NCBI GenBank assembly: GCA_945873475.1
Contig: CAMCDF010000003.1
Location: 1 to 36,905 of the forward strand
DNA: 36,905 nucleotides
Source of the DNA: Bifidobacterium breve
GTDB lineage: Bacteria > Actinomycetota > Thermoleophilia > Miltoncostaeales > Miltoncostaeaceae
Reading direction: 5' to 3'
The position numbers and the translations under genes were made by a program. Below, piece after piece: positions 26,411 to 35,398 of the stretch. Below the pieces are notes generated by a model. That model ran no database searches. It was given only the letters and a program-made list of their open reading frames with translations, and was not told where the DNA came from. The number at the start of each line of letters is the position of its first letter. Within the stretch, counting starts at the first letter, position 1.

Positions 26411-28675
26411 CTACTTGCTGCCGCCGCCCTCGATGAGGGCCTGGCGACCGGCCGAGTCGGGCTTGACCCACTCGGCGACGGTGTCACCGTTGATGTCGGC
26501 CACGATGATGTCGCCGACCTCGTCGTGGGCGCTGGTGAACAGGCCGCGGCGCACGAGGGCGTCTGCGGCGCTCTTGTTGTCCTCGGTGGGCGTGAGGTAG
26601 TGAATCGCCCCGGCCTTGTACCGGTGGATGAGGAACAGGTGCATCAGCGTCATCAGGCGCTTGCGACGCAGGTTCAGGTCGAACGTGTTCTGGTCACGCA
26701 CCGACAGGAACACGCGGCCCCCGCGGTCCTCCATGACGCTGAAGACGATGTTCGCGACCTTCTCGCCGTCTGCGCCCTTCAGCGACAGCTCGAGGATCTG
26801 CGAGCCCGGGGTGTGCGGCTTCAGCGAGACCGTGAGGTCGTCGGTGATGCCGTTGTGCTCCTTCCACGGGCCGATCCACTCGGCCAGCGTCTTCGGCGGG
26901 ACCTCCGTCTGCACCAGGTGCTGGTGCTGGGTGGAGCCCGCGCCCATCGCCTTGGTGGTGGCCGTCTGGCCGGTGATGGCGGCCAGTGCGGCGTCGCCGC
27001 GCGGCCCGCCGACCAGGGTCTGCGGAGTGCGGTACGGCGACTCCAGCAGGCGGAAGCGGCGCTGCAGGCGCGCGAGGGCGAGCATGCCGTCCTCCTTCAG
27101 CGACTGAGAGAACTCCTCCGCTGCGAGGCCGTCGATCTGGTGGCCGCCGTAGGTGATGAAGTTGAAGACGAAGCCCATCTTCCCGATCTCGATCGGGAAG
27201 GCGCGCATCTCGTCGTCGTTCATGCCGGTGGTGTCCCAGTTGAACGACGGCGACAGGTTGTACGCCAGCATCTGGTTGGGGAACACGGCGTGGATGGCGT
27301 CCGCGAACTCCTTGGCGTCTGCCAGGTCGGCCGTCTTGGTCTCCATCCAGAGGATGTCGGCGTACGGCGCGACGGCCAGCGACTTGGCCACGGCGTACGG
27401 GATGCCGCCGCGGATCTGGAAGTAGCCCTCGGGCGTCTTGGCGCGGTCGGCGCTCCAGTCGACCTCGATGCCCATCTCGCGGGCCTTCTGGCGAATCTGG
27501 TACCAGCCGGCGCGGTGCGAGAAGGCGTTCCAGTCGTCGACGCTCATGCCGACGTCGGTGCCCTCGTCGATGCGGAACTGGATGGCGTCGGCCACCGACT
27601 CGGCCAGGGTCGACAGCTTGGCCCCGGCCTCCCACTCGGCCAGGAAGGCGTCTGCCGCCGTGTCGAGGGTGTCCTCGGGCAGGGCGTCCGGGTCGGCCAG
27701 GTGGGCCTTGGCGATCTCGGCCACCTTGGCGGCAACGCCGGAGCCGGCCAGCCATGCGTCGGCCTCGGCCTGCTCCTCGTCGGACACCGCGTACAGCAAG
27801 TGGCCGTTGAGCTCGGAGATGCCTGCCTCGTGCAGCTGCTTGATGACGCCCAGGAATGCGGCGCGGTAGGCGGGCACGGCGGTGCCGTTGACGCCCAGGA
27901 TGAACGGCTGGTCGCGCTCGTCGCCGCAGCCGTCCAGCAGGTTGGCCGCCTCGGCGTCGGTGCGGCACACGATGATGCCGGGCACGCCCATGACGTCGAG
28001 CTGGAAGCGTGCCGACGAGGCGCGCTTGATCTGCTCGTCGCTGGGCACCAGAACCTTGCCGCCCTGGTGACCGCACTTCTTGGCGCCGGGCTTCTGGTCC
28101 TCGATGTGGTACCCGGGAACGCCGACCTCGACGAAGCGGCGCACCAGGTTGCGCACGTGGGCGTCACCGCCGTGGCCGGTGTCGGCGTCGGCGATGATGA
28201 ACGGGCGGAAGTCCACCTCGGGGGTGGCCTTGCGCTCGGCCTCGCTCATGTGGGCGCGCATGAAGGTCTGGTTCTTGTCGGCCGTGAGGAGGGCGCGCAC
28301 GATGGCGGCGGCCTCGTCGGGCACCTGGCTGAGCGGGTACGACGCCAGGTCGGGCCCCGGGTCCTCATTGATGGACCCCTTGGCGCTGGTGGCCCAGCCG
28401 CCAAGGTAGATGCCCTCGATGCCGGCGCGCTTCTGGGCTACCGCCTGGCCGGGTGAGTACGGGCCGTAGGTGGTGATGGACTTGCCCTCCGAGAACAGCT
28501 CGCGCAGGCGCGCGTGGAAGCCCTCGGCGGCCTCGCGGGCCACGGTGTAGTCCTGCGAAATGGTGCCCTTCTGCTCGGCCACCATGCGCGGGGAGTAGAT
28601 GCGCGTGATCTCCGCGAAACGCGGAGACTCCATGTACTCCTTGGTCGCCGTGACCTCGGCGTCGAATGCCGACAT
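26411..28675 (-). CDS. aceA: Isocitrate lyase, long (ICL2/AceA2-type) form, 754 aa
   Basis: [54 protein letters not shown]; long C-terminal extension after the lyase core. Confidence 0.93.
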   Translation of the reverse strand: MSAFDAEVTATKEYMESPRFAEITRIYSPRMVAEQKGTISQDYTVAREAAEGFHARLRELFSEGKSITTYGPYSPGQAVAQKRAGIEGIYLGGWATSAKGSINEDPGPDLASYPLSQVPDEAAAIVRALLTADKNQTFMRAHMSEAERKATPEVDFRPFIIADADTGHGGDAHVRNLVRRFVEVGVPGYHIEDQKPGAKKCGHQGGKVLVPSDEQIKRASSARFQLDVMGVPGIIVCRTDAEAANLLDGCGDERDQPFILGVNGTAVPAYRAAFLGVIKQLHEAGISELNGHLLYAVSDEEQAEADAWLAGSGVAAKVAEIAKAHLADPDALPEDTLDTAADAFLAEWEAGAKLSTLAESVADAIQFRIDEGTDVGMSVDDWNAFSHRAGWYQIRQKAREMGIEVDWSADRAKTPEGYFQIRGGIPYAVAKSLAVAPYADILWMETKTADLADAKEFADAIHAVFPNQMLAYNLSPSFNWDTTGMNDDEMRAFPIEIGKMGFVFNFITYGGHQIDGLAAEEFSQSLKEDGMLALARLQRRFRLLESPYRTPQTLVGGPRGDAALAAITGQTATTKAMGAGSTQHQHLVQTEVPPKTLAEWIGPWKEHNGITDDLTVSLKPHTPGSQILELSLKGADGEKVANIVFSVMEDRGGRVFLSVRDQNTFDLNLRRKRLMTLMHLFLIHRYKAGAIHYLTPTEDNKSAADALVRRGLFTSAHDEVGDIIVADINGDTVAEWVKPDSAGRQALIEGGGSK

Positions 28676-28892
28676 GAACCTTCCCTTGTATTGGACTGCG
28701 TGGGACCGGGCATTCTAAGCAGGCTGCGCAGTGCGGGGGCCGTCCCGTGCCCCGCGCAGGCGTTCCGGGGGATGGGGAAGGGTACTTATGTCCCGGCGGC
28801 CGCCCGGCGGGCGCCTTCCGTACTCTGGGGTCCCCCGAGCTACCCACGGAGGTATCCCGCATGCGCATGCCGACGGCCACATCCACCGCGCA

Positions 28893-29768
28893 GTGGTGAT
28901 CGACGTCGCGCTCGCCGCGCTGCGTTCCGCCGCGGGGCTCGGGGTGGCCGGCAACTTCGCCGGTCACCTCGAGCAGGCGGGGGAAGCCGCCGACTTCGCC
29001 AACGTGGTGCCCACGGCGGCCGAGGCGCCCAAGGGCATGTTCCCGTGGTTCGTGCCGGGGCGATCCGGCCAGCTGGGCGAGTTCCCGGTGACCCATGACG
29101 AACTGGTGCTTCCCGACCAGCCCGGCGTGGACCTGCAGATCGAGCCCGAGGTGGGGCTGCTCGCGCGGCTGGGGTACGACGACCACGGCGCCGTGGCCTC
29201 CATCACGCCCGAGGCCGTGGTCGCCTGGAACGACTGCAGCATCAGGCGCGAGGGCGCGCGCAAGATCAGCGACAAGAAGAACTGGGGCCCGGCGTCGAAG
29301 GGCGTGGCCGCGCGCGGGTTCGCCGTGACGGACATCGAGCCCGACGGCGGCCTTGCCGGCCTTCGCATCGCGTCGTTCATGAGGCGTGACGGCCAGGTGC
29401 ACGCCTACGGGGTCGACAGCCCGGCCGCCGGCTACTCGTACGCCGGCACCACCCTTATCGACTGGATGATCGACCGGCTTCGCGAGCAGCGCGGCGCCGA
29501 CGACACCCCCCTCGAGCCCGTGGGCGAGTACCTGACTCTTGCCGGCTGCCCTGACACGGCGCTGATCGGCATCGGCGCCACGCGCTACACGCCGTTCGGC
29601 GAGACCACCTACCTGGTGGCGGGTGACGAGAGCATCGTCATCGTCTACCACGAGGGGACCTCATCGCCGGCCGGCGTCGCGGACGCCGTGCTGGCGGGCG
29701 CTGAGCACTCGCTGCCGCAGGCATCGGTGCTGGTGCAGCGGGTGGGCGTTGCCGCCGCCGGTCCTTAA
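28893..29768 (+). CDS. DUF5718-like (FAH-like fold) protein
   Basis: GLGVAGNFAGHLEQAGEAADF...QIEPEVGLLARLGYDD; GTG start inferred. Confidence 0.7.
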   Translation: MVIDVALAALRSAAGLGVAGNFAGHLEQAGEAADFANVVPTAAEAPKGMFPWFVPGRSGQLGEFPVTHDELVLPDQPGVDLQIEPEVGLLARLGYDDHGAVASITPEAVVAWNDCSIRREGARKISDKKNWGPASKGVAARGFAVTDIEPDGGLAGLRIASFMRRDGQVHAYGVDSPAAGYSYAGTTLIDWMIDRLREQRGADDTPLEPVGEYLTLAGCPDTALIGIGATRYTPFGETTYLVAGDESIVIVYHEGTSSPAGVADAVLAGAEHSLPQASVLVQRVGVAAAGP

Positions 29769-29797
29769 GGAGCGGTTAGCGATTGCGCGGTACCGCC

Positions 29798-29834
29798 CAT
29801 GGCGCCCCCGCGGGGCCCGAGACTGCGCGCCATG
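29798..29834 (+). promoter_or_regulatory. Inverted repeat embedding the start codon of the downstream gene
   Basis: CATGGCGC (29798-29805) / GCGCCATG (29827-29834), inner CCCCGCGGGG. Confidence 0.45.
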
Positions 29835-30107
29835 AAATGTCCTACATGCAATGAGACGCTGCACATGACGCAGCGCGAGGGAATCGAGATCGACTACTGC
29901 CCCGAGTGCCGGGGGGTGTGGCTCGATCGCGGCGAGCTCGACAAGATCATCGAGCGGTCGGCATCGTGGAGCGGCCCGGCTGCCGATGAGCCGCGACGTG
30001 ACGATTCGCGTCCGGCTCAGCCATCGGGCGGGAAGCCCGAGAAGAAGAAGAAGCGCGGCAGCTTCGTGGGCGACCTCTTCGAGAGCTTCGGCGACGTCGG
30101 GGGCTAG
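29832..30107 (+). CDS. Zinc-ribbon (TFIIB-type) protein
   Basis: MKCPTCNETLHMTQREGIEIDYCPECRGVWLDRGELDKII. Confidence 0.88.
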   Translation: MKCPTCNETLHMTQREGIEIDYCPECRGVWLDRGELDKIIERSASWSGPAADEPRRDDSRPAQPSGGKPEKKKKRGSFVGDLFESFGDVGG

Positions 30108-30775
30108 CGCCCCTCGGCCATGCCGGGCGTCTTCTCGAGGCCCGCGATCAGGGCGTCCCTCTCGGCATCCGTGAGCTTGGCGCCCGGGTTGATGCCGAAA
30201 CGGGTGAAGTAGGCCGGCGGCATCGATCCGTCGCGGATGACCTGGATGGTCTCGTCGGCCTCGCCCGGGTCGGTGGCGAACTGCGAGTAGTTGATGGCCC
30301 CGCGGGCCTCGTCGATGTGCCGCTGAACGGCCCATGAGGTCGGCGCGATGGACGCATAGGCGGGGTACTGCACCTCGCTGGAGTGGCACTGGTAGCAGGC
30401 GCGCACCATCAGGGCGCGTGTGGCGTCGCTGCTCCAGGTGGGTTCACCGGTGACCGGGGGATTCGCGTGGTCGCGGCCGTAGGGCACGGCCTGCATCAGC
30501 CCGAAGCCGATCACCACCACGCCCACCGCTGCGATGACGGCCGTGCGGGTCTCGCCGCGGGAATCCGTGGCCGTGTGCCTGCTGCGTCGCCTCCAGGCGG
30601 CAACCTCGAGGACCACCCACCACACGAAGACGGCGAACACCGCGAGCGCGGCCATGCCCGGCAGGAAGCCGATGAGCGCCCCGAAGACGATGCACAGGAT
30701 CACGAGTAGCAGGGCTGCGGCAGCGAGGATGGGATGCCTGCGGATTGCGGCCCAGCGTGTGCGTAGGTAGATCAC
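30104..30775 (-). CDS. Membrane-anchored haem-binding domain protein
   Basis: TM helices followed by CYQCHSSEVQYPAYASIAPTSWAVQRHIDEARGAINYS, MPPAYF. Confidence 0.85.
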   Translation of the reverse strand: MIYLRTRWAAIRRHPILAAAALLLVILCIVFGALIGFLPGMAALAVFAVFVWWVVLEVAAWRRRSRHTATDSRGETRTAVIAAVGVVVIGFGLMQAVPYGRDHANPPVTGEPTWSSDATRALMVRACYQCHSSEVQYPAYASIAPTSWAVQRHIDEARGAINYSQFATDPGEADETIQVIRDGSMPPAYFTRFGINPGAKLTDAERDALIAGLEKTPGMAEGR

Positions 30776-30861
30776 GGGCCGACCCTAGACGAGGTCCGGC
30801 GGCCATGGTGGCGCTCGGCGGGCCGGCGTGCTTGCATCACGCCCTCGCGACGCGCGTGCTC

Positions 30862-30891
30862 TGCATAAGTGGAATGCGTGCGGTGCATAAG
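30862..30891 (+). promoter_or_regulatory. Direct repeat upstream of the cys operon
   Basis: TGCATAAG at 30862 and 30884, start-to-start 22 nt, just upstream of the cysH ATG. Confidence 0.4.
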
Positions 30892-30906
30892 CGATACTGA
30901 GAGCAG

Positions 30907-31596
30907 ATGGCGAACCCGAATCCGCTTCCCTTCACGCCGGCAGAGGCCGAGCAGATGACCGCCGATGAGATCGTGGCCGCGGCCGTCACCGCGTTCGGCC
31001 CACGTCTGTCGATCGCCTGCTCGTTCCAGCAGGAGGAGGCCGTGATACTCGACATGGCCTTCGCCGTGCGGCCCGACGTGCGGGTGTTCGCCCTCGACAC
31101 CGGGTTCCTGTTTCCCGAGACCTACGAGACCTGGCGCGCCTACGAGGATCGCTACGGCATCACCATCGAGGCCTACCGCGGCCCGACCCCCGAGGAGCAG
31201 GCCGCCGAGTACGGCGACCGGCTGTGGGAGCGCGACCCCAACCAGTGCTGCGCCATCCGCAAGGTGGAGCCCCTCGGCCGCGCCCTGGCCGACCTGGACG
31301 CCTGGATCACCGGCCTGCGCCGCGATCAGGCCCCGACCCGTGCGGGCACGGCCAAGGTGGAGTTCGACGATGCCCGCGGCAACTGGAAGATCAGCCCCCT
31401 GGCCGACTGGACCGAGGATGACGTGTGGGCGCGCATCCGCGAGCGCGACCTCATCGTGAACCCCCTGCACGCCCAGGGGTACTCATCGATCGGCTGCACG
31501 TACTGCACCAAGCCCGGGGCCGGCCGCGAGGGCCGGTGGGCCAACCTCGAGAAGACCGAGTGCGGGTTGCACCCCGCGGGAGGACCCACCGCGTGA
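30907..31596 (+). CDS. cysH: Adenylyl-sulfate (APS) reductase, CysH family, 4Fe-4S type
   Basis: CSFQQEEAVILDMAF, NQCCAIRKVEPL and GCTYCTKPG...EKTECGLH. Confidence 0.93.
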   Translation: MANPNPLPFTPAEAEQMTADEIVAAAVTAFGPRLSIACSFQQEEAVILDMAFAVRPDVRVFALDTGFLFPETYETWRAYEDRYGITIEAYRGPTPEEQAAEYGDRLWERDPNQCCAIRKVEPLGRALADLDAWITGLRRDQAPTRAGTAKVEFDDARGNWKISPLADWTEDDVWARIRERDLIVNPLHAQGYSSIGCTYCTKPGAGREGRWANLEKTECGLHPAGGPTA

Positions 31597-32504
31597 GCAC
31601 CCTGACCGAGCTCGGCACGCTGGATGTGCTGGAGGCCGAGGCCGTGCACATCATCAGGGAGTGCGCCGCCGAGTGCGAGCGCCCCGTGCTGCTGTTCAGC
31701 GGCGGCAAGGACAGCATCGTGCTGGCGCACCTTGCCACCAAGGCCTTCGCGCCGGCCGGCCTGCCGTTCCCGCTCATGCACGTTGACACCGGGCACAACT
31801 TCCCCGAGGTCATCGAGTACCGCGACTGGTACGTGAACGAGATCGACGAGCGGCTGATCGTGGCCAGCGTGGAGGAGTCGATCGCCACGGGGCGCGTGCA
31901 GGACGAGACCGGCCCGCGCGCCAGCCGCAACCGGCTGCAGACCACCACGCTGCTCGACGCCATCGCCGAGCACCAGTTCGACGCCTGCTTCGGCGGCGCC
32001 CGTCGCGACGAGGAGCGCGCCCGTGCCAAGGAGCGCGTATTCAGCCACCGCGACATGTTCGGCCAGTGGGACCCCCGCAACCAGCGCCCCGAGCCGTGGT
32101 CGATCTACAACACCAAGCTGCGCAAGGGCGAGCACTTCCGGGTGTTCCCGCTGAGCAACTGGACCGAGATCGACATCTGGGCGTATATCCAGCGCGAGGG
32201 CCTGCGCCTGCCCAGCATCTACTTCTCGCACGAGCGCGAGGTGTTCACGCGCGACGGCATGCTGATGGCCGCCGCCGACTTCGTGGAGCGCCTGCCCGGC
32301 GAGGACACCTTCACCGAGACCGTGCGCTTCCGCACCGTCGGCGACGCCACGTGCACCGCCTGCACGCTCAGTACGGCAAGCACCGTGGAGCAGGTGCTGG
32401 TGGAGACCCGCGCCAGTGACGTGAGCGAGCGCGGTGCGAGCCGTGCCGACGACAAGACGTCGGAGGCAGCCATGGAGGACCGCAAGAGAGGGGGGTACTT
32501 CTAG
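31593..32504 (+). CDS. cysD: Sulfate adenylyltransferase subunit 2
   Basis: PVLLFSGGKDSIVLAHLATKAF...HVDTGHNFPEVIEYRD; GTG start overlapping the cysH stop. Confidence 0.96.
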   Translation: MSTLTELGTLDVLEAEAVHIIRECAAECERPVLLFSGGKDSIVLAHLATKAFAPAGLPFPLMHVDTGHNFPEVIEYRDWYVNEIDERLIVASVEESIATGRVQDETGPRASRNRLQTTTLLDAIAEHQFDACFGGARRDEERARAKERVFSHRDMFGQWDPRNQRPEPWSIYNTKLRKGEHFRVFPLSNWTEIDIWAYIQREGLRLPSIYFSHEREVFTRDGMLMAAADFVERLPGEDTFTETVRFRTVGDATCTACTLSTASTVEQVLVETRASDVSERGASRADDKTSEAAMEDRKRGGYF

Positions 32505-33760
32505 TGCCCGTCGAGAGCCCCATGCTGCACGCCGTTGCCGTCGGGTCGGTGGACGACGGCAAGAGCACCCTGATCGGCCGCCTGCTCTACGAGACCGGGC
32601 ACCTGAACGCCGACGAGATCGCCCATGTGGAGGAGGCCTCGCGCAAGCGCGGCCGCAAGTTCCTGGACCTCGCGCTGCTCACCGACGGCCTGCGCGCCGA
32701 GCGCGAGCAGGGCATCACCATCGATGTGGCCTACCGGTCGTTCGATGCCCAGGGCAGGCGCATCCTCCTGGGTGACGCGCCCGGGCACGAGCAGTACACC
32801 CGCAACATGGTTACCGCCGCTGCCGGCGCCGACGTGGCGATCCTGCTGGTTGACGCCAAGAACGGCCTGACCTCGCAGACCCGCCGGCACCTGGCGATCT
32901 GCGCGATGCTGGGCGTGGAGGACGTCATCGCCTGCGTCAACAAGATCGACCTCGTCGACTACGACGAGGGGCGCTTCACCGAGCTGGCCGATGAGCTCAT
33001 CGCCGCATCCGAGGCCGTGGACGGACCGCGCATCACGGCGATCCCGCTGTCGGCCCTCGAGGGCATCAACATCACCGAGCGCTCGGACAAGCTGGGGTGG
33101 TACTCCGGCCCCACGGTGCTCGAGGTGCTGCACGACCTCGACCGCCTCATCGCGGATGAGGCCTTCCGCATGCCGGTGCAGTGGGTGACCCGCCACGACG
33201 AGGGCGGCGCCGACGTGCGGGCCCTGGCCGGGCGCATCACCAGCGGCACCGTGCGGGTGGGGGATGAGGTGGTGGCCCTGCCGGGCGGGAAGAGCGCGAC
33301 GGTGAGCGCCATCGACGTGCTGGGCGATGCACGGGATGTGGCCAGCGCCCCGCTCAGCGTGGCGCTGCACCTGGCCACCGACATCGACGTGAGCCGCGGC
33401 GACGTGATGGCCCCCGTGGCGGACCAGCCGCAGGTGGCCACCCGGGTGAAGGCCACGGTCGCATGGCTCGACGAGAATCCGCTCAGCGCGCCGGCCCGCC
33501 TCGAGGTGCGCCAGAGCGCCCGCCTGGTGCCGGCCATCGTGGAGGAACTGCACGAGCGCCTCGACCTCGACGCCATGAAGCACGAGCAGGCCGACGCCCT
33601 CGAGGCCAACGACCTGGGAATCGTCACCCTGCTGCTCGCGCAGCCGATGGTGGTGCAGCCCTACGCGGTGAATCGCGAGATGGGCTCGATGGTGCTTGTG
33701 GACCCGGGCAGCAACCGCACGGTGGGCGCCGTGATGGTCACCGAGGTGCTGGGCTCCTAG
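32504..33760 (+). CDS. cysN: Sulfate adenylyltransferase subunit 1
   Basis: GSVDDGKSTLIGRLLYE, DAPGHEQYTRNMVTAAAGADVAILLVDA, CVNKIDLVDY GTPase motifs; no C-terminal APS kinase domain. Confidence 0.96.
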   Translation: MPVESPMLHAVAVGSVDDGKSTLIGRLLYETGHLNADEIAHVEEASRKRGRKFLDLALLTDGLRAEREQGITIDVAYRSFDAQGRRILLGDAPGHEQYTRNMVTAAAGADVAILLVDAKNGLTSQTRRHLAICAMLGVEDVIACVNKIDLVDYDEGRFTELADELIAASEAVDGPRITAIPLSALEGINITERSDKLGWYSGPTVLEVLHDLDRLIADEAFRMPVQWVTRHDEGGADVRALAGRITSGTVRVGDEVVALPGGKSATVSAIDVLGDARDVASAPLSVALHLATDIDVSRGDVMAPVADQPQVATRVKATVAWLDENPLSAPARLEVRQSARLVPAIVEELHERLDLDAMKHEQADALEANDLGIVTLLLAQPMVVQPYAVNREMGSMVLVDPGSNRTVGAVMVTEVLGS

Positions 33761-33779
33761 GTCGTCCTCGCGGCGCTGA

Positions 33780-34202
33780 CTACCACCGACGCCTGACTCC
33801 GTAGGCGTCGAGCCGCTCGTCGGCGGATATGAGCACCGCCTTCTCCACCATCGCCTGCGCTACGAGCAGCCGGTCGAATGGGTCGCGGTGGTGCAGGGGG
33901 AGATCCCGGGTCGCCTCCGCATGCTCGGCGGTGATGGGCAGCGCCTCCGCGCCGCTGGCCACCAAGTGCGGGGTGATGCCGGTCGGGATGTCCCACTGGC
34001 CGTTCGCCGCCTTGATCGAGGCCTCCCAGTCGACGACCGCGCTCGCGAGCACGTGGTGCTTGCCCGACAGCAGGAGGCGTCGCACGCGCGTGCTGAGGCG
34101 GGGGCTCTCCGCAAGCCACCACAGGGTGGCATGGGTGTCGAGCAGCAGTCTCAGCGGGAGGGGTCGTCGTGGGGGCTGCCATCGAAGAGGTCCTGCAGCC
34201 AC
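33780..34202 (-). CDS. PIN-domain toxin (VapC-like); true start probably near 34157
   Basis: LLLDTHATLWWLAES, HRDPFDRLLVAQAMVEKAVLISADERLDAYGV. Confidence 0.9.
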   Translation of the reverse strand: MAAGPLRWQPPRRPLPLRLLLDTHATLWWLAESPRLSTRVRRLLLSGKHHVLASAVVDWEASIKAANGQWDIPTGITPHLVASGAEALPITAEHAEATRDLPLHHRDPFDRLLVAQAMVEKAVLISADERLDAYGVRRRW

Positions 34203-34411
34203 TCGGGCAGGGGCTCGAAGGGATCGCCGATGTCCACCTTGCCCTTCCAGACGCCCAGGCAGTCGCGCATCGAAGGCGTGCTCTCCTGCATCGGCACGAT
34301 CCTCGCCACCGGCGTGCCGTTGCGCGTGATCATGACCTCCTCGCCTTCCAGGGCGCGGTCGACGAGCTTCGACAGGTTCGACTTGGCCTCGTGCATTCCC
34401 ATCTGGATCAT
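34151..34411 (-). CDS. Phd/YefM-type antitoxin
   Basis: MIQMGMHEAKSNLSKLVDRALEGEEVMITRNGTPVARIVP; overlaps the PIN gene. Confidence 0.92.
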   Translation of the reverse strand: MIQMGMHEAKSNLSKLVDRALEGEEVMITRNGTPVARIVPMQESTPSMRDCLGVWKGKVDIGDPFEPLPEWLQDLFDGSPHDDPSR

Positions 34412-34425
34412 GAGCGGAGCCTAGT

Positions 34426-34460
34426 CACAAATCTAGCCCGCTTAGCCAAATAAGTGTGAC
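34426..34460. promoter_or_regulatory. AT-rich inverted repeat upstream of the antitoxin (candidate operator/promoter)
   Basis: GTCACA...TGTGAC within an AT-rich patch. Confidence 0.4.
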
Positions 34461-34462
34461 GC

Positions 34463-35125
34463 CTAGGAGCCGGCGCCTTCCTCGTTCATCAGCCGCCGCT
34501 CGCGCACGATGCGCCGGCGCTCGCGCAGCACGATGATGCCGATGAGCACTCCGGCGACCATGAGCGCAACCACCACGGCGATCCAGGTCTTGCCGGGGAA
34601 CAGCTTGCCGCTGACGTAACCGATCAGGGCGCCCTGCGCGGCCCACACGAACGCCGCCACCGTGTCGATGGCCAGGTAGCGCCGGTAGGCGATGGTGCCC
34701 GCCCCCAGCACGATGTTGATGGCCAGGCGCAGGATGGTGATGAAGCGCTGGGTGAACACGAGGATGTCGCCCTGGCGGTGCACCATGTGTTCGGCCACCT
34801 CCACGCGCTCGTGGCCCACCATGCGCCCGGTCTGGTGGCGCATCCACGGGCCGCCGCCGCGGCCGATCCAGAAGGCGATTGAGTCGCCCGCGACCGCGCC
34901 CAGGGCGCCGGCCACGATCACCAGCCAGATGTTGAGGTCGCCATTTGCCGCGAACACGGCGGCCACCACGATGGATGTCTCACCGGGGAAGATGGGGATG
35001 ACCCCATCGCCCATGACGAGCAGGAACACGGCCAGGTACCCGAGGCTGGCAACCAGGGTCTCCGGGTCGCCCACCGAGATAAGGGCGGGAATGCCCTGCG
35101 CTATCTCGCTGATCCAGGAGAGCAT
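34463..35125 (-). CDS. DedA-family membrane protein
   Basis: FPGETSIVVAAVFAANGDLNIW, GDSIAFWIGRGGG, FTQRFITILRLAINIVLGAGTIAYRRYLAID. Confidence 0.92.
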   Translation of the reverse strand: MLSWISEIAQGIPALISVGDPETLVASLGYLAVFLLVMGDGVIPIFPGETSIVVAAVFAANGDLNIWLVIVAGALGAVAGDSIAFWIGRGGGPWMRHQTGRMVGHERVEVAEHMVHRQGDILVFTQRFITILRLAINIVLGAGTIAYRRYLAIDTVAAFVWAAQGALIGYVSGKLFPGKTWIAVVVALMVAGVLIGIIVLRERRRIVRERRLMNEEGAGS

Positions 35126-35218
35126 CCGGCGGGAGGCTAGACACGCGGCGGGTGGCATGCCCGCAGCGCCGTGGGTCATCATGCAGTCCTATGACCACGC
35201 GACGGCGGAGGCCGGATC

Positions 35219-35356
35219 ATGGGTGACGACGACGTCACGAAGCAGTGTGCGCAGTGCGGCAAGGAGGCCGTGCTCGAGAGCGAGGAGGAGGCCAACCAGG
35301 AGGTGACGCACTGCGAGTGGTGCGGTGCCGAGTACCCGGTTCCCGAAGACAAGTAG
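35219..35356 (+). CDS. Small zinc-ribbon protein (45 aa)
   Basis: MGDDDVTKQCAQCGKEAVLESEEEANQEVTHCEWCGAEYPVPEDK; paired CxxC; not in the track. Confidence 0.65.
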   Translation: MGDDDVTKQCAQCGKEAVLESEEEANQEVTHCEWCGAEYPVPEDK

Positions 35357-35398
35357 GTTCACCCATACGCGCCGGGTGCGGCGCGTATGCTGCCGCGC

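Noticed and set aside
26399-28456. 685-aa + strand ORF opposite isocitrate lyase
   Set aside because: Antisense shadow ORF in GC-rich DNA; low-complexity R/H/V/G composition, while the opposite strand encodes an unmistakable isocitrate lyase
28365-29651. 428-aa minus ORF opposite the DUF5718-like gene
   Set aside because: Antisense artefact of codon periodicity; overlaps two well-supported genes
34426-34460. CRP/Fnr binding site (TGTGA-N6-TCACA)
   Set aside because: Half-sites are in the reverse order (GTCACA first) and separated by 23 nt, not 6
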